Assembly: GCA_004297305.1 (NCBI GenBank)
Contig: SCTR01000011.1
Location: 62,001-126,000 of the forward strand
Origin: Actinomycetota bacterium
GTDB lineage: Bacteria > Actinomycetota > Actinomycetes > S36-B12 > FW305-bin1
Direction: 5' to 3'
DNA length: 64,000 bases
Part shown: one piece after another, positions 25,696-34,177 of the stretch
Layout of the letters: every line of letters begins with the position of its first letter
Position numbering within the stretch: the stretch's first letter is position 1
Program-made: the position numbers and the translations under genes
Notes under the pieces: model-generated
The model's database searches: none
What the model was told of the DNA's origin: nothing
Seen by the model: the letters and a program-made list of their open reading frames with translations, nothing else

Positions 25696-26907
25696 GTGAC
25701 TGTTGACCTGACTCCCGATCCTGCGGTCGCTGAACTGGCCGCCCGCACCGCTGAGTTCGTCAGGACGGTGGTGTTGCCCGTCGAACAGCGGGTCGGGGGA
25801 ATCGTCCATTCCGGCGGGCCGGTCCGCCAGGAGCTGCAGGACGCCGCCCGTGAGGCGGGCCTGCTCAGCCCGCAGGTGTCGCCCAGCTACGGCGGGCACG
25901 GGCTGGACGCCCGGGGTCAGGCGCTCGTCTTCGAGCAGGCCGGCTACGCGCTGCTCGGACCGCTGGCGATGAACTGCGCGGCCCCGGACGAGGGCAACAT
26001 GCACCTGCTCGAGGTCGTGGCCGACGACATGCAGCGCGAGCGCTTCCTGCGCCCGCTGGCCGAGGGCCGGGTCCGGTCGTGCTTCGCGATGACCGAGCCC
26101 GCGCCGGGCGCGGGTTCGGACCCCCGGGCCCTGGCCACCACCGCGACCAAGGTCCCGGGCGGGTGGAGCATCACCGGGCACAAGTGGTTCATCAGTGGCG
26201 CGCGCGGCGCGGCGTTCAGCATCTGCATGGCCCGTACCTCCGGTTCCCCGGGCGATGCCGGCGGCGCCACGATGTTCCTGCTGGACATGGACACGCCCGG
26301 CGTGACCTACGTCCGCGACATCGACACGATGGACCAGGGGATCTTCGCCGGACACAGCGAACTGAGGTTCGACGGCGCCTTCGTTCCGGACGACTGCATC
26401 CTCGGCGAGGTGGACAAGGGATTCGAGTACGCCCAGGTCCGGCTGGCCCCTGCCCGGCTCACCCACTGCATGCGGTGGCTCGGTGCGGCCAGCCACGCGC
26501 ACGACCTGGCCATGCGGCACGCGACCAACCGTCGCGCGTTCGGTTCGCGACTGGCGGATCTCGGTATGGCGCAACAGCACCTGGCCGACAACGAGATCGA
26601 CCTGGAGACCTCGCGCGCCATGGTCATGCGGTGCGCCTGGGAGCTCGACCAGGACTCCAACAGCGCGGAATCGGCACGGCTGTCGTCGATTGCGAAGGTA
26701 TTCGTGTCCGAGGCGGTGAACCGGGTCGTGGACCGGTCGTTGCAGTTGTGCGGTGCGCTGGGCGCCTCGGAGGACATCCTGGTCGCCCGGTACCTGCGGG
26801 ACGCCCGGGCCTTCCGCATCTACGACGGGTCCTCCGAGACCCACCGGTGGGCGCTGGCCCGCCGGGCGGTACGCCGCGCCACCCGGCAGCAGGAGTCAGC
26901 CGGATGA
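25696..26907 (+). CDS. acyl-CoA dehydrogenase, ACAD10/11-like
   Basis: A 403-residue flavin enzyme. 'CFAMTEPAPGAGSDP', 'WSITGHKWFISGA' and 'NRRAFGSRLADLGMAQQHLAD' (in part) are standard acyl-CoA dehydrogenase signatures. The C-terminal 'IYDGSSETHRWALAR' places Asp where most family members have Glu, as in the ACAD10/11 group. The GTG start follows GGAG with six-base spacing. The next genes are an APH-fold kinase and, convergently, a MaoC hydratase. Human ACAD10/11 fuse the same kinase and dehydrogenase domains and process 4-hydroxyacyl-CoA through a phosphorylated intermediate, so a like role is inferred here. Confidence 0.85.
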   Translation: MTVDLTPDPAVAELAARTAEFVRTVVLPVEQRVGGIVHSGGPVRQELQDAAREAGLLSPQVSPSYGGHGLDARGQALVFEQAGYALLGPLAMNCAAPDEGNMHLLEVVADDMQRERFLRPLAEGRVRSCFAMTEPAPGAGSDPRALATTATKVPGGWSITGHKWFISGARGAAFSICMARTSGSPGDAGGATMFLLDMDTPGVTYVRDIDTMDQGIFAGHSELRFDGAFVPDDCILGEVDKGFEYAQVRLAPARLTHCMRWLGAASHAHDLAMRHATNRRAFGSRLADLGMAQQHLADNEIDLETSRAMVMRCAWELDQDSNSAESARLSSIAKVFVSEAVNRVVDRSLQLCGALGASEDILVARYLRDARAFRIYDGSSETHRWALARRAVRRATRQQESAG

Positions 26908-26972
26908 GTTTCCCCATCCGTTCCGGCACTGCGGCGACGGGGGCTCCGGCGACTGCGGGCGTACGACGGTGA
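26904..26972 (+). CDS. possible 22-codon bridging ORF
   Basis: An ATG at 26904 overlaps the dehydrogenase stop (ATGA) and opens a 22-codon frame whose TGA (26970-26972) overlaps the GTG start of the kinase gene (GTGA). The peptide (MSFPIRSGTAATGAPATAGV...) has no recognisable motif. It may only carry ribosomes across the 61-bp gap, or be chance. Confidence 0.3.
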   Translation: MSFPIRSGTAATGAPATAGVRR

Positions 26973-28000
26973 CGGCGGTTCCGGGGATCGACCTTCCTGC
27001 CGCGCAGGCCCATTTCGGCGCGGTGCTGGGCTGCGATCCGTCGAGTATCAGTTTCTCGCTGATCGCCGGCGGGCGGTCGAACCTCACCTACCTGATGTCA
27101 GCCGGCGGGCGGGACCTGGTGTTGCGGCGGCCGCCGCTGGGCCACGTCCTGCCGTCCGCTCATGACATGGGCCGGGAGTACCGGGTCATTTCCGCGCTGT
27201 ACGGCACGGCGGTCCGGGTCCCGGAACCGATCGCTGCGGCCGGGGCGGACAACCCGTTGGGGTGGCCGTACTTCGTGATGGCGCGGGTCGCCGGCAGCGT
27301 GGTCAGCAACGCCGCGGCTGCCCGGGAACTCACCCCGGATCAGGCCAGGCGCGCCTCGGTGAGCCTGGTCGAGCAACTCGTCGCGATCCACACCGTCGAC
27401 CTCGACGCGATCGGCCTGGCCGACCTCGGCCGGCCCGCCGGTTTCATGGCGCGGCAGGTGAAGCGCTGGCTGGAGCAGTGGCGTGCCTCCGGTGGCGTCG
27501 AGACCGGGCTGCCGATGGAACGGCTGGGGGCCGGGGTGCTCGAGTCGTTGCCGCCCACCGCCTCGACCGGTCTGGTGCACGGCGACTACCGGCTCGACAA
27601 CACCATCCTGGCCGCTGACGACCCCGGCCGGGTGGCCGCGGTGATCGACTGGGAGATGGCCACGCTGGGCGATCCGCTGGCCGACCTGGGCGTCTTCGCG
27701 ACGTACTGGGATCCGGTCACCGAGCCGCTCACCGGCGGTGGCCACGCCATGGACGCCAACCCCGGGTTCCCCGACACCGCGACGTTGCTGCGCATGTACG
27801 AGGACGCCTGCGGCCGGTCCCTGGGGCCGATCTCACCGTACGTCGCCTTCGGCCATTTCAAGCTCGCCGCGATCGCCCAGACGATCGCCGCGCGCCACGA
27901 CCAGGGCCTGACGGTGGGCGAGCAGTTCGCCGCCGCGGCCGGCGTCGTTCCCGAGCTGGTCCACGGTGGCCTGGCGGTCCTGGCCGCCGGCGAGAGCTAG
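26969..28000 (+). CDS. APH-fold phosphotransferase, ACAD10/11- and LvaA-like
   Basis: A 343-residue kinase of the aminoglycoside phosphotransferase fold. 'LIAGGRSNLTYL' is the glycine-rich loop and 'DLVLRRPP' holds the ATP-site region. HGDYRLDN (204-211) is the catalytic loop with Asp206, and IDWE (226-229) carries the metal-binding Asp. 'ATLGDPLADLG' is typical of the ACAD10/11 kinase clade. These enzymes phosphorylate 4-hydroxyacyl-CoA or short hydroxyacids, not antibiotics. The gene directly follows an ACAD10/11-like dehydrogenase, which strengthens that reading. The GTG start fits the domain boundary. Confidence 0.83.
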   Translation: MTAVPGIDLPAAQAHFGAVLGCDPSSISFSLIAGGRSNLTYLMSAGGRDLVLRRPPLGHVLPSAHDMGREYRVISALYGTAVRVPEPIAAAGADNPLGWPYFVMARVAGSVVSNAAAARELTPDQARRASVSLVEQLVAIHTVDLDAIGLADLGRPAGFMARQVKRWLEQWRASGGVETGLPMERLGAGVLESLPPTASTGLVHGDYRLDNTILAADDPGRVAAVIDWEMATLGDPLADLGVFATYWDPVTEPLTGGGHAMDANPGFPDTATLLRMYEDACGRSLGPISPYVAFGHFKLAAIAQTIAARHDQGLTVGEQFAAAAGVVPELVHGGLAVLAAGES

Positions 28001-28049
28001 CGCGACACCGTGTCGCGACGCCGGCGAACCATCGGTGTCGCGCGGCGGC

Positions 28050-28502
28050 TCAGAAGTACGCGCGCTGCACGTGTTCGGCGACTGCTGCCGGGCGCGAACC
28101 GCCCTCGATCTCGATCGTGGTGCGCATGACGACCTGCAGGCCGCCGTCGACCTCGGTCACCTCGAGCAGGTCGGTGCTGGACCTGACCCGCGAGCCGACG
28201 ACGACCGGGGTGATGAACCGGACCTTGTTGAGCCCGTAGTTGATATTCATCCGGGTGCCGTCGTACACGAACGCACCAGCGGTGAGCGCCGGCAGCAGCG
28301 AGAGGGTCAGGAAGCCGTGGGCGATCGTGCCGCCGAAAGGTCCCTGGGCGGCGCGAGCGACATCGACGTGAATCCACTGCCGGTCACCGGTGACCTCGGC
28401 GAACGTGTCGACCATCTCCTGCGTGATGTCCAGCCAGTCGCTGACGCCGAGGTGCGTCCCGGCTGCGGCGCGAATATCGGCCTCGGTGGTGAGGTGTTTC
28501 AT
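28050..28502 (-). CDS. MaoC-like (R)-enoyl-CoA hydratase
   Basis: A 150-residue hot-dog-fold protein. 'DRQWIHVDVARAAQGPFGGTIAHGFLTLSLL' (in part, ~41-70) contains the catalytic Asp/His pair of MaoC hydratases, and 'NYGLNKVRFITPVVVGSRVR' (in part) is the family's second signature. The ATG is supported by GGAGG eight bases upstream. It should hydrate 2-enoyl-CoA. It converges on the ACAD/APH pair and could act on the enoyl-CoA they make. It is divergent from an LLM oxidoreductase. Confidence 0.92.
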   Translation of the reverse strand: MKHLTTEADIRAAAGTHLGVSDWLDITQEMVDTFAEVTGDRQWIHVDVARAAQGPFGGTIAHGFLTLSLLPALTAGAFVYDGTRMNINYGLNKVRFITPVVVGSRVRSSTDLLEVTEVDGGLQVVMRTTIEIEGGSRPAAVAEHVQRAYF

Positions 28503-28620
28503 GGGCCGGTCCTCCGATGGGTTCGCCTGCGGGACGCCACAGAGTACCGATGCGCGGACGATGAACTCGACCGCGTCACTCGCCCCATCGCCGGTGGCTA
28601 CTAGGGTGCCGGCTACCCGT

Positions 28621-28676
28621 TCTGCTGTCTGGCTGGCGGTCCGGCGAGTCTGCTGTCTGGCTGGCCGCCCGGCGGG
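28621..28676. repeat. 28-bp direct repeat in a divergent promoter region
   Basis: Two adjacent 28-bp units at 28621-28648 and 28649-28676 share TCTGCTGTCTGGCTGGC and differ at three positions in all. They lie between the MaoC gene and the LLM oxidoreductase gene, 35 bp before the latter's start, and could be an operator. Confidence 0.85.
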
Positions 28677-28710
28677 CTGTCCGGGTGGGCAACGACGAAG
28701 GGACCAGCAC

Positions 28711-29733
28711 ATGGTTGCCATGGGAGTCCTGCTCAGCGATGTCCCACTGACAGTTCCGGCGGCCCAGCAGTTCCAGGACCTCGTCCGCATCGCGCGGGCC
28801 GCCGACCGCAACGGATTCAGCTATATCGCGGTCGGTCAGCATTTCGTCGAAGGCGACAGCCGGTGGCTGCAGCCGATCCCGCTGCTGGCCCGGTTGGCAG
28901 CCGAGGTCGGTCCGAGTGTCCGCCTGCTGACACACATCGCCATCGCGCCCTTGTATCCCCCGGTGTTGCTCGCCGAGGAGTTGGCGACGCTCGACATCGT
29001 CACCGACGGCCGGCTGATCTTCGGTGCCGGCCTGGGCTACCGGCCCGACGAGTTCGCGAGCCTGGGCGTCCCGTTCGCCGAACGCGCCGCCCGGTTCGAC
29101 GACATCCTCGAAGTCCTCCCGCTGCTGTGGACCCGCGACGTCGTCGACTTCACCGGCCGCCACCTGCGACTGCAGCACGTGCGTACCCACCTGCGCCCGG
29201 TGCAGCAGCCGCACGTGCCGATCTGGGTGGGCGGCACGAGCGACGCGGCGATCCAACGGGCAGCCCGCTGTGCGGATGCGTGGGTGGCCCCGCAGGAGAC
29301 GACCCCGGAACTGGCCATCGACCGCTGGAAGGTCTTGCGGGCCGGGCTCGAGGCGCGGGGCAAACAGTTCGGCCCGCAACCGTTCCGGCGCAACGTCGTG
29401 ATCGCCGACAGCCAGGAGCAGGCGAACGCCGAATACCGGCGGGTGGCCGAGGCGACGTACGCCAACTACGCGTCCCGGGGGGCGGATCCGTTGGGCGGCC
29501 GGCCTTCCGGCGAGGAGTTCATCCGGTCCGTCCAGTCCCACGCCGTGCTCGGGACGGCGGACACCGTCGTACCGCGGCTGGTCGCCCTGGTCGAACAACT
29601 ACCCATCGACCCGCTCATCGTCCGGCCGCAATGGCCCGGCATGAGTGCCGACGAGACGATCGAGGTCATCGACCGGCTGGGGCAGGATCTGGTGCCGGCG
29701 ATCCGTGCCGTACCAGCACATACCCGGCTGTGA
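28711..29733 (+). CDS. LLM-class (luciferase-like, F420/FMN) oxidoreductase
   Basis: A 340-residue TIM-barrel protein of the bacterial luciferase-like monooxygenase family. 'LARLAAEVGPSVRLLTHIAI' (in part), 'LATLDIVTDGRLIFGAGLGYRPDEF' (in part) and 'PHVPIWVGGTSDAAIQRAARCADAW' (in part) are the usual signatures. Such actinobacterial proteins use F420 or FMN. The ATG has an AAGGGA site. It stands alone between a divergent MaoC gene and a strong convergent terminator. The substrate is unknown. Confidence 0.9.
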   Translation: MVAMGVLLSDVPLTVPAAQQFQDLVRIARAADRNGFSYIAVGQHFVEGDSRWLQPIPLLARLAAEVGPSVRLLTHIAIAPLYPPVLLAEELATLDIVTDGRLIFGAGLGYRPDEFASLGVPFAERAARFDDILEVLPLLWTRDVVDFTGRHLRLQHVRTHLRPVQQPHVPIWVGGTSDAAIQRAARCADAWVAPQETTPELAIDRWKVLRAGLEARGKQFGPQPFRRNVVIADSQEQANAEYRRVAEATYANYASRGADPLGGRPSGEEFIRSVQSHAVLGTADTVVPRLVALVEQLPIDPLIVRPQWPGMSADETIEVIDRLGQDLVPAIRAVPAHTRL

Positions 29734-29759
29734 GCGAACGTCCCCGTTCCGATCCCGGC

Positions 29760-29793
29760 GCGGGGAGCCGGTTCGGACGAACCGGCTCCCCGC
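29760..29793. terminator. strong bidirectional hairpin between convergent genes
   Basis: GCGGGGAGCCGGTTCG (29760-29775) is a perfect inverted copy of the 16 bases at 29778-29793, with two bases between. It fills the gap between the LLM gene and the convergent lipoprotein gene. No T-tract follows on either side, but the stem is very stable. Confidence 0.75.
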
Positions 29794-29807
29794 CTGCCTG
29801 ATCAGGT

Positions 29808-30881
29808 TCAGCGCGTGGCCGCGTCCAGGTAGGACATGTCGACCCGGCTCGCGTACGACCAGGTCGGGTCCGACGTCGTGACGTAGGTCAGACCCATGTT
29901 CTGCACGAACGTGGTGACCCCGGCCCACGCCTGCTCGGTGATCCGGCCGCCGTCCGGCAGCCAGGCGAAACGCTGGCTGTCGATGAGCTGCGCCAGGTCG
30001 GCCTTGGGGATCGCCTTCCAGTCCTCGCGCTGGTACAGCAGCTCGGCGAGCTGCGTGCCCGTGTGGTCCTTGATGTACGTCATCGCCTTCTCCATGCCGC
30101 GCACGAAACGGACCAGCTGGTCCTTCAGCGGCGGGAGGTTGGCCTTCATCCCCCAGAATCCGCTGTCGATGAAGTTCAGATCGCGCACCGCTGCCGGCAA
30201 CTTGCTCGGGTCCCGCGGGTCGATGATCAGCGACATCTTCCCCGCAGCGATACCGCTGGTGAACTGTCCGTAGGTGCTGCCGCCGCAGTCGTTGGTCCCG
30301 GCCGCGACGGTGGCCGAAATGGCCGGCACGTCCTGCGACGCGATGATCCGGTAGTCCAGACCCAGCGCCCGCTTGTAGGCCGTGACCCACCCGAAGGGCG
30401 AGGTTGCCTCCGTCGAGGTGATCACGGTCTTGCACTGGTCGAGCGAGGTGATACCGGGCTTGCCCACCACGAAGCCGGCCGCCTTGTTGCCCAGCGCCCA
30501 GAACAGGATCGCGGTGTCCTTGCCCTGCTTGGCCACCGTGATCGGCGCGAGCGCACCGCCTTGCGCGATGTCGGCCTGGCCGGACGTCACCGACGTCACC
30601 GTGTTGGCACCCGCTACCGTGAGGTCGACGTCGACGCCCTCGGCGGCGAACAGCCCCGCCTGCTTGGCGACGAAGACCGGTGTCGACGACGGGTCGGTTG
30701 TCGCCACGACGACCCGTAGCTTCGGCAGCGGGCCGGAGCCCGAGCTGCTCGCGTCCGGTGAGCTGCTGCCGCACGCCGCGAACAGCATCGCCCCGCCGGC
30801 CAACCCCGCCGCGAGTGCAACGGCCCGGCGGCGCCGGACGAGCGGTCGAGCTGACGGAGTGGTCCTACGTCGATCCACCAT
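29808..30881 (-). CDS. ABC-type substrate-binding lipoprotein (NMT1/SsuA-like), orphan
   Basis: A 357-residue lipoprotein precursor. An Arg-rich n-region (VRRRRA), a hydrophobic stretch and the lipobox LFAAC with Cys37 lead into a periplasmic-binding-protein domain of the NMT1/SsuA type ('VFVAKQAGLFAAEGVDVDLT', 'NTVTSVTSGQADIAQGGA', 'AAGTNDCGGSTYG'). The ATG is preceded by GAGGAAG. Permease and ATPase genes are not adjacent on either side. A clear paralogue with the same orphan status lies at 48546-49598. The ligand is unknown; family members bind sulfonates, nitrate or thiamine precursors. Confidence 0.85.
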   Translation of the reverse strand: MVDRRRTTPSARPLVRRRRAVALAAGLAGGAMLFAACGSSSPDASSSGSGPLPKLRVVVATTDPSSTPVFVAKQAGLFAAEGVDVDLTVAGANTVTSVTSGQADIAQGGALAPITVAKQGKDTAILFWALGNKAAGFVVGKPGITSLDQCKTVITSTEATSPFGWVTAYKRALGLDYRIIASQDVPAISATVAAGTNDCGGSTYGQFTSGIAAGKMSLIIDPRDPSKLPAAVRDLNFIDSGFWGMKANLPPLKDQLVRFVRGMEKAMTYIKDHTGTQLAELLYQREDWKAIPKADLAQLIDSQRFAWLPDGGRITEQAWAGVTTFVQNMGLTYVTTSDPTWSYASRVDMSYLDAATR

Positions 30882-31115
30882 CACACTTCCTCGCATCATC
30901 AGCGGCTGACAGCTCGACGGCAAGGAAGCCCCCGACATGAATCAACCGACAGGAACAATAGGCGAGGCGACGTCCCCTCGATTCCCGTCAACCCTGAGCG
31001 GGCCGGTCGTCGCCTGACGCAGCAGTGGAACGGCGTTCTGCGGATGTCAAGAACGCTTGTCGAAGCTCGCCCCGTGTCCATACCAAGCGCCCTGCAGGAG
31101 CCGGGCGCCGATGCC

Positions 31116-31481
31116 CTAGAGGTCGCGCGCCGCCGCCCTGTCCGTGATCTCTCGCTGCAGTCGGTTGCCCATCGGCCAGCCCGCGTAGAAGGCGACCTGG
31201 ACCGCCATCTCCTGCAGCTGTTCGACGGTCATCTCCCCTTGGTAGAGCGCGGCATCGATGTGCACCCCGGCCTCCGCGATCGCGCCGCGGGTGGCGAGGA
31301 TCGCCAGCGTGATCAGGCGCCGGTCACGCCGGCTCAGACCGGGGCGCTGCCAGACACCCTCGATCAGCACATCGGCGTTGTACTGCGCCAACGGATCACC
31401 CGAGCGGAAGTCGGTGAACGGCGCGAACGGGTGGACGTCGGCAGCGCCCGCGGCGCTCGGTTCGGCCTCGGAGTTCGTCAT
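31116..31481 (-). CDS. carboxymuconolactone decarboxylase (CMD/AhpD-like) family protein
   Basis: A 121-residue protein. 'PGLSRRDRRLITLAILATRGA' (in part) and 'EQLQEMAVQVAFYAGWP' are the CMD-family helices. The Cys-x-x-Cys of AhpD is absent and the loop shows 'AIAEAGVHI' instead, so it is closer to the decarboxylase type than to a peroxidase partner. It may act in aromatic catabolism (protocatechuate branch), but no other genes of that branch lie next to it. The upstream 234 bp to the lipoprotein gene shows no clear gene. Confidence 0.85.
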   Translation of the reverse strand: MTNSEAEPSAAGAADVHPFAPFTDFRSGDPLAQYNADVLIEGVWQRPGLSRRDRRLITLAILATRGAIAEAGVHIDAALYQGEMTVEQLQEMAVQVAFYAGWPMGNRLQREITDRAAARDL

Positions 31482-31534
31482 GGCCGGGACCGTAGCGCGC
31501 CGGCTCGGATCCTGAAAAGGCTAGGGACGGAAGG

Positions 31535-32968
31535 TCAAGCACGTCGGGGAGCCGACGGTGACGCTGCATCACTCGGTGCTGCTGCATCGCCGGCGTTCAC
31601 CGGCACCACCGTCGGTGCGCTGGCGCTGCCACGCCGGTTCGGGCCGGCGAGCAGGTAGGCGGTGATCGCGGTCAGGACACTGAAGCACCCGGCGAGCAGG
31701 AGGCTGACAGTGAAGCCACCCTCAGCCGGATAGGTGTCACCCGGGGCGGTAAACGCGTACAGCACAAGGGCTCCCAGCGCACTGCCCGCGGTCTGACCCA
31801 GATTCCGCAGCACCTGGTAGAACCCGGTGGCGCTTCCGGTCTCCTCCGGTGGGACCGCCCGCACGATCAGGCCGGGCATCGCGGCGAAGGTGAAGCCGAC
31901 ACCGACGCCGGAGATGAAGACGACACCGAACGTCACCCACAACGACCTGTGCTCCAGCGCGAAGAAGACGCTCGCGACCGCGAACAGCAGGGCGCCGACG
32001 GGGATCATCGACCGGGTACCGAATCGGCGTTCGTACACGCCCAGGAGCCGGCTGACGATCACCGTCCCGATGGACACCGGGACGAGAATGAGCCCGGATA
32101 GCGCCACCGAGGCGCCGAAACCGAAACCGGTCGAGGTCGGCACCTGCATCAGTTCGACGATGATCGGCATGTAGAGGTACGAGGCGACGCAGATCAGGAA
32201 CACCGCGACGTCGGCGGTGAGCACGAGACGGTGCCGTACCTGTCGGAGGTCGACCAGCGGATCCTCACAACGCAGCTGGTGCCATACCCAGACGGCCAGG
32301 AACACGACGCTGCCGGCAGCAACGCCGACGCTGCGTGCGGACGTCCAGCCCCAGCTGCCGCTCTCGCTCAACCAGATCGAGGCGGCGACGACCCCCACGC
32401 TGAGGGTCACCGCGCCGAGCAGGTCGAATCGTCGGGCGACGAGCGGGACCCGGCCGGGCAGCACCGTGCACGCCAGCACCAGGCCGATACCGGTGGTGAT
32501 CGCGCCCAGCCAGAAGGCGGCGCGGTAGTCCGCGAACTGCACCACCAGGCCGGTCAACGGGAATCCCACCGCGGCGCCCACCGTGGACGTGATCGACAGC
32601 GTGGCGACAGTCTGGGCCAACCGCTTGCGGGGCAACCGGATCCGCGCGATGGCGATGGCGACCGGCACCAGGCCGAGGCCGACTCCCTGCGCGGTCCGGG
32701 CGGCGATGAGGACCGGGAAGCTCACGGGCAGTGCTGCCACGACGCAGCCACCCAGCACCACGCACAACCCCACGATGGCGATCAGCCGCTGCCGGGGGCC
32801 GTCGGCGAGGCGGCCCAGGATCGGCGAGGCGACCGCGCCGGACAGCAGGGCTGCGGTGAGGATCCACTGCGCGGTACCCAGCGGGACACCGTTGTCGCGG
32901 GCGATCGTGGGGATCAGCGGAGCACCGAGACTGGACACCACCGAGACGTTGACCGCCAAGGCCACCAA
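31535..32968 (-). CDS. MFS transporter (DHA2-like, about 14 helices)
   Basis: A 477-residue transporter. '[18 protein letters not shown]' gives the MFS motif A region; '[20 protein letters not shown]' (in part) and '[16 protein letters not shown]' are DHA2 features. The C-terminal tail is Ala/Pro/Ser-rich. It should export a small molecule with proton antiport. The TTG at 32968 falls inside what should be the first helix; in-frame codons upstream read ...RDRALVPT, which looks like real protein but lacks a start codon before a stop. The true N-terminus is therefore in doubt, perhaps because of a frameshift. Confidence 0.8.
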   Translation of the reverse strand: MVALAVNVSVVSSLGAPLIPTIARDNGVPLGTAQWILTAALLSGAVASPILGRLADGPRQRLIAIVGLCVVLGGCVVAALPVSFPVLIAARTAQGVGLGLVPVAIAIARIRLPRKRLAQTVATLSITSTVGAAVGFPLTGLVVQFADYRAAFWLGAITTGIGLVLACTVLPGRVPLVARRFDLLGAVTLSVGVVAASIWLSESGSWGWTSARSVGVAAGSVVFLAVWVWHQLRCEDPLVDLRQVRHRLVLTADVAVFLICVASYLYMPIIVELMQVPTSTGFGFGASVALSGLILVPVSIGTVIVSRLLGVYERRFGTRSMIPVGALLFAVASVFFALEHRSLWVTFGVVFISGVGVGFTFAAMPGLIVRAVPPEETGSATGFYQVLRNLGQTAGSALGALVLYAFTAPGDTYPAEGGFTVSLLLAGCFSVLTAITAYLLAGPNRRGSASAPTVVPVNAGDAAAPSDAASPSAPRRA

Positions 32969-33056
32969 CGTCGGGACGAGCGCTCGATCGCGCCAGGTCC
33001 TGCTCGAGGTCGTACGCGCTCACCCCTCTGTCGTGCGCCGAAGCCGGATGTCAATC

Positions 33057-33071
33057 GCGGTGTACTACCGC
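33057..33071. promoter_or_regulatory. palindromic operator candidate
   Basis: GCGGT-GTACT-ACCGC is a perfect inverted repeat with five-base arms in the 246-bp divergent region between the MFS gene and the DrrAB-like genes. It could bind a TetR- or MarR-type repressor; none is adjacent. Confidence 0.35.
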
Positions 33072-33214
33072 ACCCGCACGGTAGACCCGACGGGATCCCG
33101 GCGCGCGGTCGACCCCCATCCGCCACCCAGTCCGCCCGGAATGCCCGGCCGGGATCGCGCTCCCGGCCGGTAGCCTCGCGTGGATCGCGGCACGGTCGGC
33201 GGAGGGAGACGACG

Positions 33215-34177
33215 ATGACGGACCTGGCGATCGAAGCCACCGGGCTCGTCAAGATCTTCGGCGACAACCGGGCCGTGGACGGCGTCGATCTCGCCGTCCC
33301 CGGTGGCACGGTCTACGGCGTCCTCGGACCCAACGGTGCCGGCAAGACGACCACCATCCGGATGCTCGCCACCTTGCTGCAGCCGGACGGCGGGACCGCC
33401 CGGGTCATGGGTCACGACGTGGTCTCCGAGGCTCGGCAGGTCCGCAAGGCGGTCAGTCTCACCGGCCAGTTCGCGTCTGTCGACGAGGAACTGACCGGTA
33501 CCGAGAACCTCGTCCTGCTCGCCCGCCTGTACGGCTACCGCAGGGGGGCGGCTCGCCGGCGCGCGGCGGAACTGCTGGCTGCGTTCGGCATCGCCGACGC
33601 CGCGGGCCGGCAGGTCAAGTCGTACTCCGGCGGGATGCGGCGGCGCATCGACATCGCCGCCAGCATCGTGGTCACTCCGCAGCTGCTGTTCCTCGACGAG
33701 CCGACGACCGGGCTGGACCCTCGTAGCCGCAACCAGGTGTGGGACGTCGTCCGGCTGATGGTCGACTGCGGGACGACCGTCCTGCTCACCACGCAGTACC
33801 TCGACGAGGCCGACCAGCTCGCCGACCGGATCGCCGTGATCGATCACGGCCGCGTCATCGCCGAGGGCACCAGCAGTGAGCTGAAGTCCCGCGCCGGTGC
33901 CGGCTCACTGCAGCTTCGACTCGCGCAGCCCGCGCTGCGCGACCAGGTGAAGGACCGCCTCGCTGCACTGCTCGGACTTCCGGTGGTCGCCGACGGCGAC
34001 CCGGCGGTGCTGACCGCGCAGGTCGCCGATCCCGGGCGGGTCGCCGCCGTGCTGGCCCGGCTCGCCGACGACGGGGTCGACATCGTCGGCTACGCGGTCG
34101 GGCAGCCGAGCCTCGACGAAGTGTTCCTGGCGCTCACCGGCCACCACGCCGAAACGACGGACGAGGAGGTGGCATGA
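33215..34177 (+). CDS. ABC transporter ATPase, DrrA-like
   Basis: A 320-residue ATP-binding protein. Walker [10 protein letters not shown] is at 38-46, the signature YSGGM at 137-141 and Walker B LFLDE with Asp161-Glu162; '[13 protein letters not shown]' at the C-terminus is the DrrA-clade hallmark. The ATG follows GGAGGGAG. It overlaps the permease gene by 4 nt (ATGA), so the two form one exporter. DrrAB-type systems export anthracyclines or other lipophilic compounds; the substrate here is unknown and no biosynthetic cluster is present. Confidence 0.93.
   Translation: MTDLAIEATGLVKIFGDNRAVDGVDLAVPGGTVYGVLGPNGAGKTTTIRMLATLLQPDGGTARVMGHDVVSEARQVRKAVSLTGQFASVDEELTGTENLVLLARLYGYRRGAARRRAAELLAAFGIADAAGRQVKSYSGGMRRRIDIAASIVVTPQLLFLDEPTTGLDPRSRNQVWDVVRLMVDCGTTVLLTTQYLDEADQLADRIAVIDHGRVIAEGTSSELKSRAGAGSLQLRLAQPALRDQVKDRLAALLGLPVVADGDPAVLTAQVADPGRVAAVLARLADDGVDIVGYAVGQPSLDEVFLALTGHHAETTDEEVA

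Noticed and set aside
26969-28000. Aminoglycoside resistance phosphotransferase
   Set aside because: The sequence fits the ACAD10/11-type kinase clade and its neighbour is a matching dehydrogenase, so antibiotic resistance is not supported.
30937-31017. 26-codon ORF (starting MNQPTGTIGEATS) with GGAAG upstream, divergent from the lipoprotein gene
   Set aside because: It is too short, has no recognisable motif and no partner; a chance ORF is the simpler explanation.
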